From: Bemisia tabaci
Taxonomy: Eukaryota > Arthropoda > Insecta > Hemiptera > Aleyrodidae
DNA: 64,000 bases
NCBI RefSeq assembly: GCF_918797505.1
Contig: NC_092797.1
Location: forward strand, 17,559,372 to 17,623,371
Direction of reading: 5' to 3'
The notes beneath the pieces were generated by a model, which saw only the letters and a list, made by a program, of their open reading frames with translations, was not told the DNA's origin and made no database searches. A program made the position numbers and the translations under genes. Below, piece after piece: positions 34,827 through 44,153 of this stretch (position 1 is the first letter of the stretch; every line of letters starts with the position of its first letter).

Positions 34827-35062
34827 TAATGAGGATAGGTGTTTTGGGTATATTTCGGAGTAGTCATTATTGGAATATGAATTACATATTTTATTGAAAG
34901 AAAACAGAGAACGTGGTCCGACGAGGAGATGTGTTGGCGAACTAGCTAACAAGGGGAAGGGGCTGCTATACGCAGGTGCTTATCAACATTGAAATAGGAC
35001 TCGCAGTATGAGTCGCCATAAAGCGACGTTGTCAAGATTATGATTAATTCCAGGGTTCAACA
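34827..35062 (-). repeat. copia 5' LTR
   Basis: 236 bp and identical by eye to the 3' LTR. It would supply the promoter of the element. Followed on the right by gagag (35063-35067). Confidence 0.95.
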
Positions 35063-35067
35063 GAGAG

Positions 35068-35566
35068 ATGGGAGTAAACTATGCAACATCGGATTTTATT
35101 AGTGCTAAAATATGGTTGATGTAAAAAACTCGTCACCTCCAATCGCCCTCCCTTTCATTGTGTCACTCATGAGCTAGATCATAGCTCCTGGTTGAACTTT
35201 TTTCCTAATTTTTGCGGATGAAAGTTAAGTTTCATTATCAGAACCATGCAATTACGAAGCAGTCATGTACAATTACCGCCCAGCTCCCTGAAATTAAGTC
35301 CATTGATTGAAATATAATTTGAAGTTATTAAAACAGTATTAAACCTCGAACCCAGTGGTTTCCAAAGACTGGAAATCCACGAATCTTGCTCTGAAATTTT
35401 TCATATCACGTTCCTGCGGGTAATACTTTTGGATCTTCTTAAAGTTGATATCAATGGTTATGGCAGCATGTCCTCATTGCCGCCACTTTTAACTTCATTA
35501 TGGTGGCATGAACACATTCTTGATTTCCTGGTGGGCGAGATCCCTGTAATATTTAGGCTCCAGGCA
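35068..35566. other. No gene recognised; right flank of the copia insertion
   Basis: AT-rich sequence without a recognisable coding region or element. Confidence 0.45.
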
Positions 35567-35574
35567 GTGTTCGA

Positions 35575-35969
35575 AACTCACAGGCGCCAACGCGCCAAAT
35601 GCGCCTAAAAAATGAAGGCGCCAACGTGGCCCCTGAAAATTGCCCCCTAAAAATTTGGATTCTCACAGGAAGTTACACATAGAAGAAAAGCAAATCTATC
35701 TGAATTGAAAAAACTCAGAATTTTCAACACTACAAGTGAAAGCTTGCTTTTTCTATATTCTTCACGATTTCATTCTCAGTGCTTTTGTCTTCCTACAGCT
35801 ACTTACTAGTTCTGTTACGAAAACATCTTGCGTCTAACTTTTCACGAAATTCGTCTTAATATGTAGGCAAAAAGTCAATTTGTCACTTAAAAAATCTTCA
35901 ATGGCGCCTAAAAATCGGGCTTGGTGCGCCACATGGCTCCTAAAACTCAAAGGTGAGTTTCGAACACTG
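35575..35969. mobile_element. hAT-type MITE, CAGTGTTCGAAACTCA ends
   Basis: 395 bp, termini CAGTGTTCGAAACTCA and TGAGTTTCGAACACTG. Perfect 8-bp target duplication gctccagg (35567-35574 and 35970-35977). GGCGCC-rich segments occur near both ends (for example 35582-35600 and 35900-35935). No coding capacity. It is only seen once in this window. Confidence 0.9.
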
Positions 35970-35977
35970 GCTCCAGG

Positions 35978-36300
35978 GCTTTGAAACGCGTAGCTTTTTC
36001 ATGGACAGACAAGAATCAAGCTCCGGAAATGAGGAAAAATTCGCTAGATCCGGAAAAAATATACGAACTAGTTCGGCACCACCGGCTGTAGTGACGCGAC
36101 TGGTGAATGCATACTCCCTCAGTTCGTTCTTGTCTCGGGCGGGCATTAAAAGACTGCATTTCAGCTGCTTTCTCTCCAATTACTTTATGATGTTGCCATT
36201 CAGATTCCGCGCCCAGCTAAATTGACAGCCCTCGATACTGTTATTATTCTATGATAGCGAGTCGAGTTGCCGGCTGTTTGAGGCAGGCTCCGGCTATGTG
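35978..36300. other. No gene recognised
   Basis: Short frames on both strands, no recognisable domain. Confidence 0.4.
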
Positions 36301-36553
36301 CTGCCGTGCTAAGGAAGAACGCCGTATGAACATTCGAGAGTTGCCAAATTTCACTTGATAAAACATGTATTTTTGACGACATTTATGCATATTCGTCCTT
36401 GAAATTTTCAGATATTTTAGATTGAATTGCGTGCAGAATTGTCTGAAAATTTAAGAAAAAAATATGCACGATTTTCTCACTAAATTCGGGTTTTATCGAA
36501 GGAAACTCGGCAACGTTTGAAGGCTCATACGGCGTTCTTCCTTAGCACGGCAG
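36301..36553. mobile_element. 253-bp CTGCCGTGC-family MITE
   Basis: Near-perfect termini CTGCCGTGCTAAGGAAGAAC and GTTCTTCCTTAGCACGGCAG, exactly 253 bp. The flanks (tgtg, tatg) match at only two of four bases, so its duplication is degraded or the insertion is rearranged. Confidence 0.88.
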
Positions 36554-36584
36554 TATGATCTTGAGTATCGCGCATCGCCTCCTT

Positions 36585-36837
36585 CTGCCGCGCTGAGGAG
36601 AAACGCCGTACGAGCTTTCGAGAGTTGCCAAATTTCCTCTCAGAAAATAGTTATTTTTTAAAAAAAGTTATAAATATTTCTCCTTGAAATTCTCAGGAAC
36701 TTTAGGTAAAATTGAGAATAAAACTATCGGAAAAATTGGAGGAAAAATCTTTAAAAAATTCTCGGGAATTGGTGATTTACTGAAGGACATTTGGCAACGC
36801 CTGAAGGCTCATACGGCGTTTTTCCTTAGCACAGCAG
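36585..36837. mobile_element. 253-bp CTGCCGTGC-family MITE
   Basis: CTGCCGCGCTGAGGAGAAAC to TTTTTCCTTAGCACAGCAG, 253 bp, only about 30 bp after the previous copy in the same orientation. Flanks cctt and tctt match at 3 of 4. Confidence 0.85.
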
Positions 36838-36839
36838 TC

Positions 36840-37470
36840 TTGCTTTCAACACGAGCGAAAGACGGATGCGAGTCCACGGGAGGAGACCCTCGAGGATGGT
36901 GTAGCCAAAGATTCGGAAATTCTGCAATAGAAATCCAAGTAATGTACTCGTATTTGAATGAGGCAAAAGTTTAGTTCGAGGATCAACGCTATTTTCCGCC
37001 AAATAATGATTGATGAGTAACTAAGTAACTTGTTACGTTGTTAAAAAAATGTGTGCTCGTGGTTCCTCTAAGTTACTTTGAGTTACTCTTTTTTTCAGTC
37101 AGATCATCAAGCAGATACATGTACATGAACCAAGCGCATGTTAATTCATGTCTTATAAAGTATTCTGATAACCAACTTAAGCGCAGACACCATGTTTCCA
37201 AGACACTTGGCTTCTTTCCGCTAAAACTTGCCCTAATATTGAAGCAATCCCGCTTCAAAGAAATGTAAACTGGAATGATAAGACAAAAGTCTGCACTGGG
37301 GTCTGGACATTTCCTCATGGGGAGCAACATTCATAGATGTCAGATGATGACTGATGGTGCGCAAGTGCAGTTAGCCATGAGAGTTTTCCTGAGTGCGACT
37401 TAAATGCTGAAAAAATTGTTCCACACGTCACTCATCATTCATGATTAGGAGCAAACAGTGATGATCCCCG
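36840..37470. other. No gene recognised
   Basis: Short open frames on both strands with no recognisable domain. Confidence 0.45.
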
Positions 37471-37476
37471 ACAGTA

Positions 37477-37729
37477 CTGCCGTGTTGAGGAAAAACGTCG
37501 TATGAACCTTCAGGCGTTGCCAAAGTTCCTTTGATCAAACAAAAATCTCCTGATAAAGTGATGCATATTTTTCTTCCAATTTTGCAGATAATTTTGTTCG
37601 CAATTTCACGTAAAGTTCCTGAAAATTTCAAGGGAAAATATTCATAACTTTCCTAAAAAATAAACATTTTATCGAAGGAAATTTTGCAACTCCCGAATGT
37701 TCATACGGCGTTCTTCCTTAGCACGGCAG
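37477..37729. mobile_element. 253-bp CTGCCGTGC-family MITE
   Basis: CTGCCGTGTTGAGGAAAAAC to GTTCTTCCTTAGCACGGCAG, 253 bp, with perfect agta duplications (37473-37476 and 37730-37733). Confidence 0.9.
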
Positions 37730-37741
37730 AGTAGCATTTGA

Positions 37742-37852
37742 ACGCATTTCTGTCAAACGGAACTATGTGCATTATGACGTGAGTCCTGTTATGCACGTAT
37801 TCTTATGGGTCTCAGGGCACATATCTTAATGCACATAGTTTCGTTTGATAGA
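37742..37852. repeat. Short foldback, GTCAAACGGAACTATGTGCA arms
   Basis: CGCATTTCTGTCAAACGGAA and CTATGTGCATTA at the left are inverted at the right (TTAATGCACATAGTTTCG and TTTGATAGAAATACG). About 110 bp, a compact hairpin. Could be a tiny MITE or a hairpin RNA source. Confidence 0.6.
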
Positions 37853-37859
37853 AATACGT

Positions 37860-38280
37860 CCATTTATAACGTAGGAGGCTGTATATATACTCATGCGGGC
37901 CGTTTCAATGTTTTGTCTCCGTTCCCCACATTGACAAAACGTTCTTCAGAATGATCTAAATGAAGCTTGTTGTGGGTCATTCATAATAAAGTTTCACTGA
38001 TCTGAGGATTTAAGGCTCACCAATCGCTCTAATGGCCTCAAATTCCAAAATAAAAACCACTGAAATTTCGCAAGAGCAAGGCTTCAAAAAAACTATAGGG
38101 ACGAAGTCGCCTTGCGGTGTGCTCCAGATTCTAACAATAAGTCGAGCAAATGGGAGTTTTCGCATACAATGGTGGCTCTGCTCGTATATGCCTGGCCTTA
38201 TTTTCACCGAGGATATATAATGCCAATTATTCATGATTTGACATGAGGCTGCAAATACACACATATCCATGGCTACAGTG
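37860..38280. other. No gene recognised
   Basis: No recognisable domain in the short frames at 38010-38270. Confidence 0.4.
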
Positions 38281-38460
38281 CGAAATCACTTACCTCCGTT
38301 TGCGACGTTGCAGACTTCCTATCGTGCTATATTTCCTCTTTGAGAAACTAGCTATGGTATAATTTCTTGAGAACTTCCTTGATTTTCCCTCTTTATCAGA
38401 AGAATATTCTGTGTAAATTTCAAGCTATAAAGTTGGCTTGTTAATAAAATAAAGGATGAG

Positions 38461-38583
38461 GCTATTCGTCGGTACGGTACCGACGGATAAATGGCTATTC
38501 GTCGGTACCGTACCGATGAATAAATGGCTATTCGTCGGTACCGTACCGATGAATAAATGGCTATTCGTCGGTACCGCATCGGC
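38461..38583 (+). repeat. Subterminal 33-bp unit array, left end of twin 1
   Basis: Four units based on GCTATTCGTCGGTACCGTACC followed by GATGAATAAATG, with the outermost using GGTACGGTACCGACGG. Each unit itself holds a GGTACC palindrome. Repeated transposase-binding sites are a plausible role. Confidence 0.85.
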
Positions 38584-38679
38584 GACATTAATTAATAAAA
38601 ATGTGTTGTCAAGCCTTGGTCCGAATGGACAAGCAAACGCCATCTATGGTGCTCTGTTGTAATTACACGGAGATACTAA

Positions 38680-39126
38680 GTGCTACAAATGTACAACTAT
38701 TGTCAGTTCATGGTAGCTGCTCCACGGCTTGCGAATCTTCAGTATCTGTCGCTGCCCCAACTAACAACGATCATAGTGCAGAGAGCTATTCCACCACCAG
38801 CGAATCTTCGGTTTCTGTTGCTGCCCCAACTAACAACGATCATAGTGCAGAGAGCTATTCCACCACTAGCGAATCTTCGGTTTCTGTTGCTGGTTGCATC
38901 TCCATCTGACGAAAATGTCAGTGCAGAGAGCTTCACGAAGCTAAAATTTAAGAGTAAAGTCATTTCACGAGGGCGACCTAAACTGCCAGCAAGACAATTT
39001 TGTTCCTTTAATCGCACCGTTGCCGACCGACAATCTGTGGAAAATCCCCCCGAAAAACGGAAACGAAAGAAAACACCTGCAAATGAAACTAAAGGCCCCA
39101 CCACCCGAAAAAAGAAGCGTTCTTGA
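38680..39126 (+). CDS. Small ORF inside twin element 1 (148 aa, uncertain)
   Basis: Open for 148 codons. The C-terminal half has a basic stretch (SRGRPKLPARQF, then PEKRKRKKT and KKKRS) that could bind DNA or target the nucleus. The N-terminal half runs out of the natural frame of the 69-bp (23-codon) repeats. In the neighbouring frame (38601-38909) those repeats read NNDHSAESYSTT, while the 148-aa frame reads a similar DENVSAESFTK only after they end. A +1 or -1 frame change near 38895 is therefore likely, and the ORF looks like the remnant of a longer protein. The opposite copy (56207-56653) is identical in translation. Function unknown; resemblance to basic tails of transposon-encoded proteins is only an impression. 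Confidence 0.35.
   Translation: MLQMYNYCQFMVAAPRLANLQYLSLPQLTTIIVQRAIPPPANLRFLLLPQLTTIIVQRAIPPLANLRFLLLVASPSDENVSAESFTKLKFKSKVISRGRPKLPARQFCSFNRTVADRQSVENPPEKRKRKKTPANETKGPTTRKKKRS
38731..38903 (+). repeat. 69-bp tandem repeat in twin element 1
   Basis: Copies start GCGAATCTTC at 38731, 38800 and 38869, the last partial. Each copy contains GCTGCCCCAACTAACAACGA. 69 bp is a multiple of three, keeping a 23-codon repeat in frame. Confidence 0.9.
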
Positions 39127-39396
39127 TGATTCTTTTGACAGAGTAGTACATTTCAGTATTATGATGATTCATTTGACAGTGAAGTACTTTTCAGTATTAT
39201 GATTATTTATTTGACAGAGTAGTACATTTCAGTATTAATTGAGAGTATTAAATACATAAATTAAATTTGGAGAATATTTCTTTACAACTCGTGTTGGGTT
39301 TTTTTTCCATCTTTCACCCAATTTTTAGCTCTTAACTTCCACCAAAATATTATTAAGAAATCATATCTTTAATATAATTTACGTACTAAAATCAAA

Positions 39397-39517
39397 GTAC
39401 GGTACCGACGAATAGCTATTTATTCATCGGTACGGTACCGACGAATAGCTATTTATTCATCGGTACGGTACCGACGAATAGCCATTTATCCGTCGGTACC
39501 GTACCGACGAATAGCCA
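39397..39517 (-). repeat. Subterminal 33-bp unit array, right end of twin 1
   Basis: Inverse of the left array: GGTACCGACGAATAGC units separated by TATTTATTCATC, the last with TTATCCGTC. Order and variants mirror the left end. Confidence 0.85.
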
Positions 39518-39534
39518 CTTCGTAAAATAAAATA

Positions 39535-39811
39535 CACTGAAAAAAAAGTTTGGTCACACGAACCAAAGTTCGGCGTTCCAGGTCATCCCAACCAATTCGG
39601 TTTGCCAAACCAAATTTTCGGTTCGTCAAACTGAACTTTCGATTTGTGTAACCGAACTTTAATGGTAAATTGAACTGACAAACAAAGTTCATTCATATGA
39701 ACCGAATGTTTGGTTACACGAACCGAAAGTTCAGTTTTATATACCGAATAGTTGGGATGCGATGTGGAACACCGGACGTTCGGTTTATATGACCGAACTT
39801 TTTTTTCAGTG
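39535..39811. mobile_element. TA-type foldback MITE, CACTGAAAAAAAAGT ends
   Basis: CACTGAAAAAAAAGTTTGGT at the left is the inverse of the AACTTTTTTTTCAGTG right end. TA lies on each side (39533-39534 and 39812-39813), the mariner-like duplication. The interior repeats CCGAACTTT / AAAGTTCGG motifs many times in both orientations. It is inserted only 12 bp from the right end of the twin element. Confidence 0.85.
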
Positions 39812-39849
39812 TAGGAGAGGAAATTTTAAACACCGCAAGGGAGATACGT

Positions 39850-40480
39850 GGTTTTGCACTTTGCTCTGGACATTAATATGTCGCTTCCATAGGAATAATA
39901 ATTTTACGAACGCCGATAAGACATTATCCTCCCTTGAGTGCTGAATCTTTTTTTTTTTCTCCCTTCTGAGATGCGCTAAGCTAGAATTCACGCGAACAAA
40001 ACCAATCGTCGTGTCTATTTTGGGTGCACTGTGGAATCGGAGTATACCTCCGTTTCACTTTTACCTTTGGCCCTGCCGTCGCGGCGGGGCAGTCGCATGC
40101 CTCCGTGATTTAATTAGATAATTAGACGAGAAAGTGATTCGGACGCTTCGGAGTGAATTCTGGACGTAACTCGTGGCGGCGTGGCGCCATCGTGTTTCTC
40201 ACGAAATCTCACGGAAGTGACTCCGTTCAATTAGGAATCTGAAGACACTGCGGGATCTCCGTTTGAATATGACGCAATAGCGGCTTAATGTTCGGCTAAT
40301 ATGACGGTAAAGTCTCAATTAGGCACTGTAATAGGAATGCAGGTGGCGCAAAAATATGAATGAGACCCGAGAGTGAGAAAGTAAGAAATCTAAGAGACAA
40401 GGTCTGGAAAAACATCATGGTGGCTATACTCTGTGAAGCATGGAAGGTGAATCAATTATTGGGATAGAATTCAGTAGAAA
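39850..40480. other. No gene recognised
   Basis: A CGTGTTTCTCACGAAATC stretch near 40190 resembles part of the 27231-27739 foldback. Otherwise nothing recognised. Confidence 0.4.
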
Positions 40481-40486
40481 GGAACT

Positions 40487-41066
40487 CACGGCCGGATTTA
40501 CCTTCTTGCCGCCCATGGGCCGCCTGTATTTTGCCGCCCCCTTCTCATTCGGTTTGAAACATCAATAAAAACCATCAAATGAACGTGCCAGCGGGGGAGG
40601 GGTGCATAAGACGCGTTTACTCGTGTTGAACACATTTTTTAGGAAAGCCCTGTCATCACTACTAGTAAAAGTTCACGGAACTTTGCGCGAAAGTTAAGTT
40701 CCGTAAACCTATCCCTGTGTGGACAAGGCCTTCCATTCATAAGAAATGAACGAAAGCATTATGAAAGAACAAACATAAATGTGGTTCAATGATTTTAACT
40801 TCCGCCGTTGCGCCGCGCAGACCGCACCGTGTTGGACGCAATGCGTGAAGCATTCAAGCAGTCTTGTAGGCGCTATGCGTTTCACGCTGACCGCATTGTG
40901 TTTGGCGCAATGCGTGAAGTATGCATGCATTCTTGTAGGCGCTATCCGTTTCGGGCTGACCGCAATGACCTGTGTTTGACTGTGTTTGATGCAATGCGTG
41001 AAGTATTCGTGCAGTCCTGTGGGCGCCAATATGTGTCACATGCTGATCGCCGCGCCGAGGGCTGGA
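40487..41066 (-). mobile_element. CAGGGCC-family hAT element, truncated inverted copy 3
   Basis: Reads the family backwards: CACGGCCGGATTTACC, then CCGCCCATGGGCCGCC, then the TTATGAAAGAACAAACATAA stretch and three tandem units (GCGTGAAGTATKCRTGCA type). It ends near 41066 within the tandem section, so the other terminus is missing. Confidence 0.8.
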
Positions 41067-41092
41067 GTTCACAGTTCGGAAAAATTGTCCGA

Positions 41093-41153
41093 ACCTAAAC
41101 CTAACGTACCTAATCTAACCTACCAAAACTAACCTACCTAACCTAATATTAAA
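41093..41153 (-). repeat. Degenerate TTAGG-like (CCTAA) patch
   Basis: The plus strand shows repeated CCTAA and CTAACC units with one-base errors (for example AACCTAACGTACCTAATC). TTAGG is the ancestral insect telomere repeat. Here it is short, impure and internal, so it is only a possible relic. Confidence 0.4.
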
Positions 41154-41289
41154 TTTATGGACGGCTCGCAAAGGAGAGAGAAAAAGCACCCCCTCGATCC
41201 CTGGCGACGTTGAGGGCCGCTGATGAGAGTCGGGGAAACTCGTAGGCGGCAACAGGGGACATGTGAAGTAATTGGTTATTGATTCACCG

Positions 41290-41695
41290 TGAAAAGCAGC
41301 GATTACGGCGGAGGAACCCCCGATCCGGTCTGCCGCCGCGCCGCATTGTCTTCCGTCGAGATGTTGGCTCTTGCACATTTTGATTTGCACCGTTGCGCTG
41401 CACGGCGGGGACGAGGACGGCATCGGCGACGGCTACGGCGGGCGAGTCGCGAGTGGTGCCCTGCTGCGCGCCCAACGCGGGCGGGTCGCGGGGGTTCCTT
41501 CATTAGTGCCGCGACAAGGAGCGAACATCCACTTCGGGGGGGCTCGGCCCGCCGCCAATCTCCGGCCCGATTTCATCAACGCAGCCATCAGCGACAACTT
41601 CCGCGGCCCGGCATCACTCAACTATCCGCCCGTCCTGAGGAACGGAAGGGGGAGGCGGCTTAGAGGGTTAAAGCCCCCCCCCCCCCCCCCCCCGA
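41290..41695. other. GC-rich, CpG-rich island ending in a poly-C run
   Basis: This 400-bp stretch is far more GC- and CpG-rich than its surroundings and is open in several frames on both strands, as expected for GC-rich DNA. A C run of about 20 lies at 41671-41692. It could be a promoter-proximal region or exon of a host gene, but no domain or clear splice structure can be recognised. Confidence 0.35.
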
Positions 41696-42065
41696 AAGCA
41701 GAAAAATGAGGAAGAGAATGAAGAACAGAAGAGATAGAAAATAAGAAGAGGCGAGAAAAGAGGCAGTTTGAACTTTCAAAATGCGCTCAAATAGAGTAAA
41801 AATTCCTTAAATTTTCCAAATGTATTGAATGCAACAATTTGAAGGTATTTTAGGCTAAAAGTTGAAAGAGGAACCTAATTTTTCCGCAGAATTCGATGGG
41901 AAGTCTGTCAAATCGTCCAAATAGATTTAAAATTTCAAAAGTTTTCCCGCCCGGACCCCCTTCTGAACTGGGAGGTATTCCATACCCCTCAAACTCCCCC
42001 CCCTTAGTCGGAAAGGGGGGGACCTCACTCACCCGACCAAGCCCCCTCGAAAAAAAATCCTGGAT

Positions 42066-42317
42066 ACATGCCTGAACGTGCCTGAACGTGCCTGCGTATG
42101 AGCCATTAGAAGTTGGCAAATTTTCTCTGATAAAGTACGAATTTGCAGGGAAATCTGAGAATAAATTTCTTTGCATTTTTCAGAGAATTGTGTTCGTAAT
42201 TCGATCTGAAGTGTCTGAAAATTTCAATAAAAAATATTCCTAACTTTCCTCAAAAATAAACATTTTATTAAAGAAAACTCTCGAATGTTCATACGGCGTT
42301 TTTCCTCAGCACGGCAG
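42066..42317. mobile_element. CTGCCGTGC-family MITE, left end scrambled
   Basis: The right end CGTTTTTCCTCAGCACGGCAG-like terminus and GAATGTTCATACGGCG are intact. The left end is replaced by a triplet of GCCTGAACGT-like units before TATGAGCCATTAGAAGTTGG. No target duplication readable. Confidence 0.65.
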
Positions 42318-42351
42318 TATCGACGTCTTAGGTTTGTCGTAGTCTTCCCTT

Positions 42352-42990
42352 TCAGCCGCGGATCCAGGAAACTTTCGAGGATTTAGATGCTGGGGGGAAA
42401 GGGGGTCGTTCCCGTAAACTTCTAAAAACCGGACACCTCCAGAACTCGTTTTGAGGCTGGGTAGACTGCATTTTGTCATTGAGGCTATGGATGTAGAAAG
42501 GGCATTTCTTGGTTCCAGTGCCTAAAACTCTTAACTTCCACTTAGCAAGAAAACAATTGGGAAAATTCTCTGAAACTCTTTGTTTTCAGCCTTGTAAAAT
42601 CATGAAGAAAATCCAGTAAAAGTTTCAACGCATTCCTTAAAATTTCCTTTAATTATAATTGATGAATCGTTGGCGGAGATTCTGAGACAGCGCAACCAAG
42701 GAATGCCCTTTCTGCACCCAGTGTTTCAATTAGGAACTGCATATTTCTAGCTCATACACAAAAGCTCGTATCTGCATCGGGGAGCTATGGTAAGTACGTT
42801 GTTTCTAAATTTAGTTAGAAATAGTAGTTCCTTTTTACAGACTGTAGTCCATTTGAGAGCTTATTTGAATCTGAATAATGGTCCCCTCCAGCCGCGGATC
42901 TAGGAAACTTTCGAGGATTCAGAAACTGGGAGGGGGGTGCCCCCGGGAACTTTTAAAAATCAGATACCTTCAGAACCCGTTTTGAGGCTA
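42352..42990. repeat. Direct repeat of a CAGCCGCGGATCYAGGAA segment
   Basis: Two copies (about 42354-42460 and 42890-42990) share CAGCCGCGGATC, GAAACTTTCGAGGATT and AACYCGTTTTGAGGCT in order. Similar G-rich, CAG-starting segments occur at about 16975-17056 and, inverted, 41930-42075. They look like single ends of a hAT-like family. Confidence 0.5.
42720..42850. mobile_element. Foldback MITE, GGACTRCATTTTGCAAT family, eroded
   Basis: TTAGGAACTGCATATTTCTA at the left pairs imperfectly with TAGAAATAGTAGTTCC at the right, which is followed by GACTGTAGTCC. It lies between the two direct repeats at 42352-42990. Boundaries approximate. Confidence 0.45.
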
Positions 42991-42994
42991 TTTG

Positions 42995-44150
42995 GATTAT
43001 TTTTATGGGTATGTGATATGGTACAATTATTAATTCAACGTTGAGTTATTTGCCACTTGGGTCCCTTTCACGTGTAAATCACAAATATACAACGCCTACT
43101 TGGCGTTATATATTTGACGTCTTCAATGAATTTTTCCATCCTCATTTTCTGATTTTTTTCGAAAATCAACCTGCAACTTGTAAAATGCGTGACTTTTTTT
43201 TCATACTCTCCTAATCTCAAAACATGCCTTATTTATCTATCCCAATTAACTTATTTTTGAAATCTAACAAATCAAGGAATAATTTTACAAAATAAAGAAC
43301 GTCATGAAGAATGTTTGATTGAGATAACATCTAGCCCGCACATCCGCATGCCGATGTGAACAATTCATTCCTGAGTATGTTCGAAATAATGTAGCTGGCT
43401 CCTCGCCGCAATGACTGAAAATTTCGTGGAATCACGCAAACTTTCTCTACCGGGCAGTCACGGGCCTAGCGAATCCCATAAGAGGATTTTTTCTGGTAGC
43501 TTGGTACCTGTCTATATGCGGAATTTATTTTAATATTTTAATGGTTGTGGGTGGGGGTGGGGGCAGGGGGAGGGGGAACGCGAACATTTCCTCTCCTGTT
43601 CTCCACGCAGAGCGGAAATACTTATGCATTTAATATTCACCGCCAAATGAAATAGATAAATGTGGAACATAAAAAACAGAAAAGAGAGATCAGATCGAGC
43701 AGAAACAGACGGAGGTCTTCTCCAAAAAGGATCATGTCCATTTCAACGTGACCCTTTAATTACCTGCGAGTAGATGTGAGCGGGGGCTCACCTGAATTCG
43801 GGCACGCTCCCTTAGAAAAATGACCCGTTCAAAGGAAGATAAGGCGGAGGGGGGCTAGAATGGTAGCATGGTGAGGAAGGACGGAGAGATAAATGGAATA
43901 ATGAGTACTTGCATGTAGTATTACCTTCAAGGTTTTGGGAGTGATGATTAATGTTGCGCGGGGCGTACATAGCCGGGACCGGGGACCCACGGCCAGACGG
44001 ATCCGCCCCGATTTCGGGCTCCGAAAGATCATCTTATTATAATAATTCGTCTTTTCATTCCGTGTTCGACTCCCAAATTGATGCCACCGATTCCAAACGT
44101 AACGACGCATAATAGACACAACTGTATCTAAGACCTAAGTCTAAACCCAC
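42995..44150. other. No gene recognised
   Basis: AT-rich, then a G-rich stretch at 43550-43580. Short frames only. Confidence 0.45.
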
Positions 44151-44153
44151 ACT

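Larger units (their letters stand above)
29814..35062 (-). mobile_element. Full-length Ty1/copia LTR retrotransposon, young insertion
   Basis: A 5,249-bp element on the minus strand: 5' LTR (34827-35062), primer-binding site, leader, one uninterrupted gag-pol reading frame, polypurine tract, 3' LTR (29814-30049). A 5-bp target duplication gagag lies at 29809-29813 and 35063-35067. The two 236-bp LTRs are identical by eye, so insertion was recent relative to the local mutation rate. All parts needed in cis are present. Every catalytic motif of protease, integrase, reverse transcriptase and RNase H is intact, so the element may be active. Confidence 0.97.
38453..39522 (+). mobile_element. 1,070-bp twin element, copy 1 (multi-unit inverted ends)
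   Basis: Flanked by a perfect 8-bp duplication taaaataa (38445-38452 and 39523-39530). The outermost bases differ (AGGATGAGG and CGAAGTGG), but from GGCTATTCGTCGGTACGG inward the ends are inverted copies. Each end holds an array of about four 33-bp units whose core is TTCGTCGGTACCGTACCG. The middle carries 69-bp tandem repeats and a small ORF with a basic C-terminus. The copy at 55811-56880 is the same length and, over the parts I compared, identical. An 8-bp duplication occurs in hAT, P-like and Zisupton-type elements; the family is not recognised. Confidence 0.88.
38283..39845. mobile_element. MITE with CGTTTGCGACGTTGCAGACTTCC ends, split by two insertions
   Basis: The left end (ATCACTTACCTCCGTTTGCG then ACGTTGCAGACTTCCTAT) matches the left end of the element at 62830-63055. 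Its right end resumes after 39813 (GGAAATTTTAAACACCGCAA), matching the right end of that copy (GGAGATTTTCAAACATCGCA). Between them lie the 1,070-bp element and a TA-type MITE. A third copy surrounds another TA-type MITE at 52028-52488. Confidence 0.6.

Noticed and set aside
38456..38662. Repeating FVGTVP peptide frame at the left of the twin element
   Set aside because: It arises from reading through the 33-bp terminal units, which are DNA sites at the element ends, not a protein repeat.
38461..39517. CRISPR array
   Set aside because: The regular 33-bp units have no unique spacers, are inverted at the two ends of a transposable element, and the DNA is eukaryotic.
41289..41709. Overlapping Arg/Ala/Pro-rich ORFs in the GC-rich island
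   Set aside because: Several frames on both strands are open at once, as expected from base composition and a C run.
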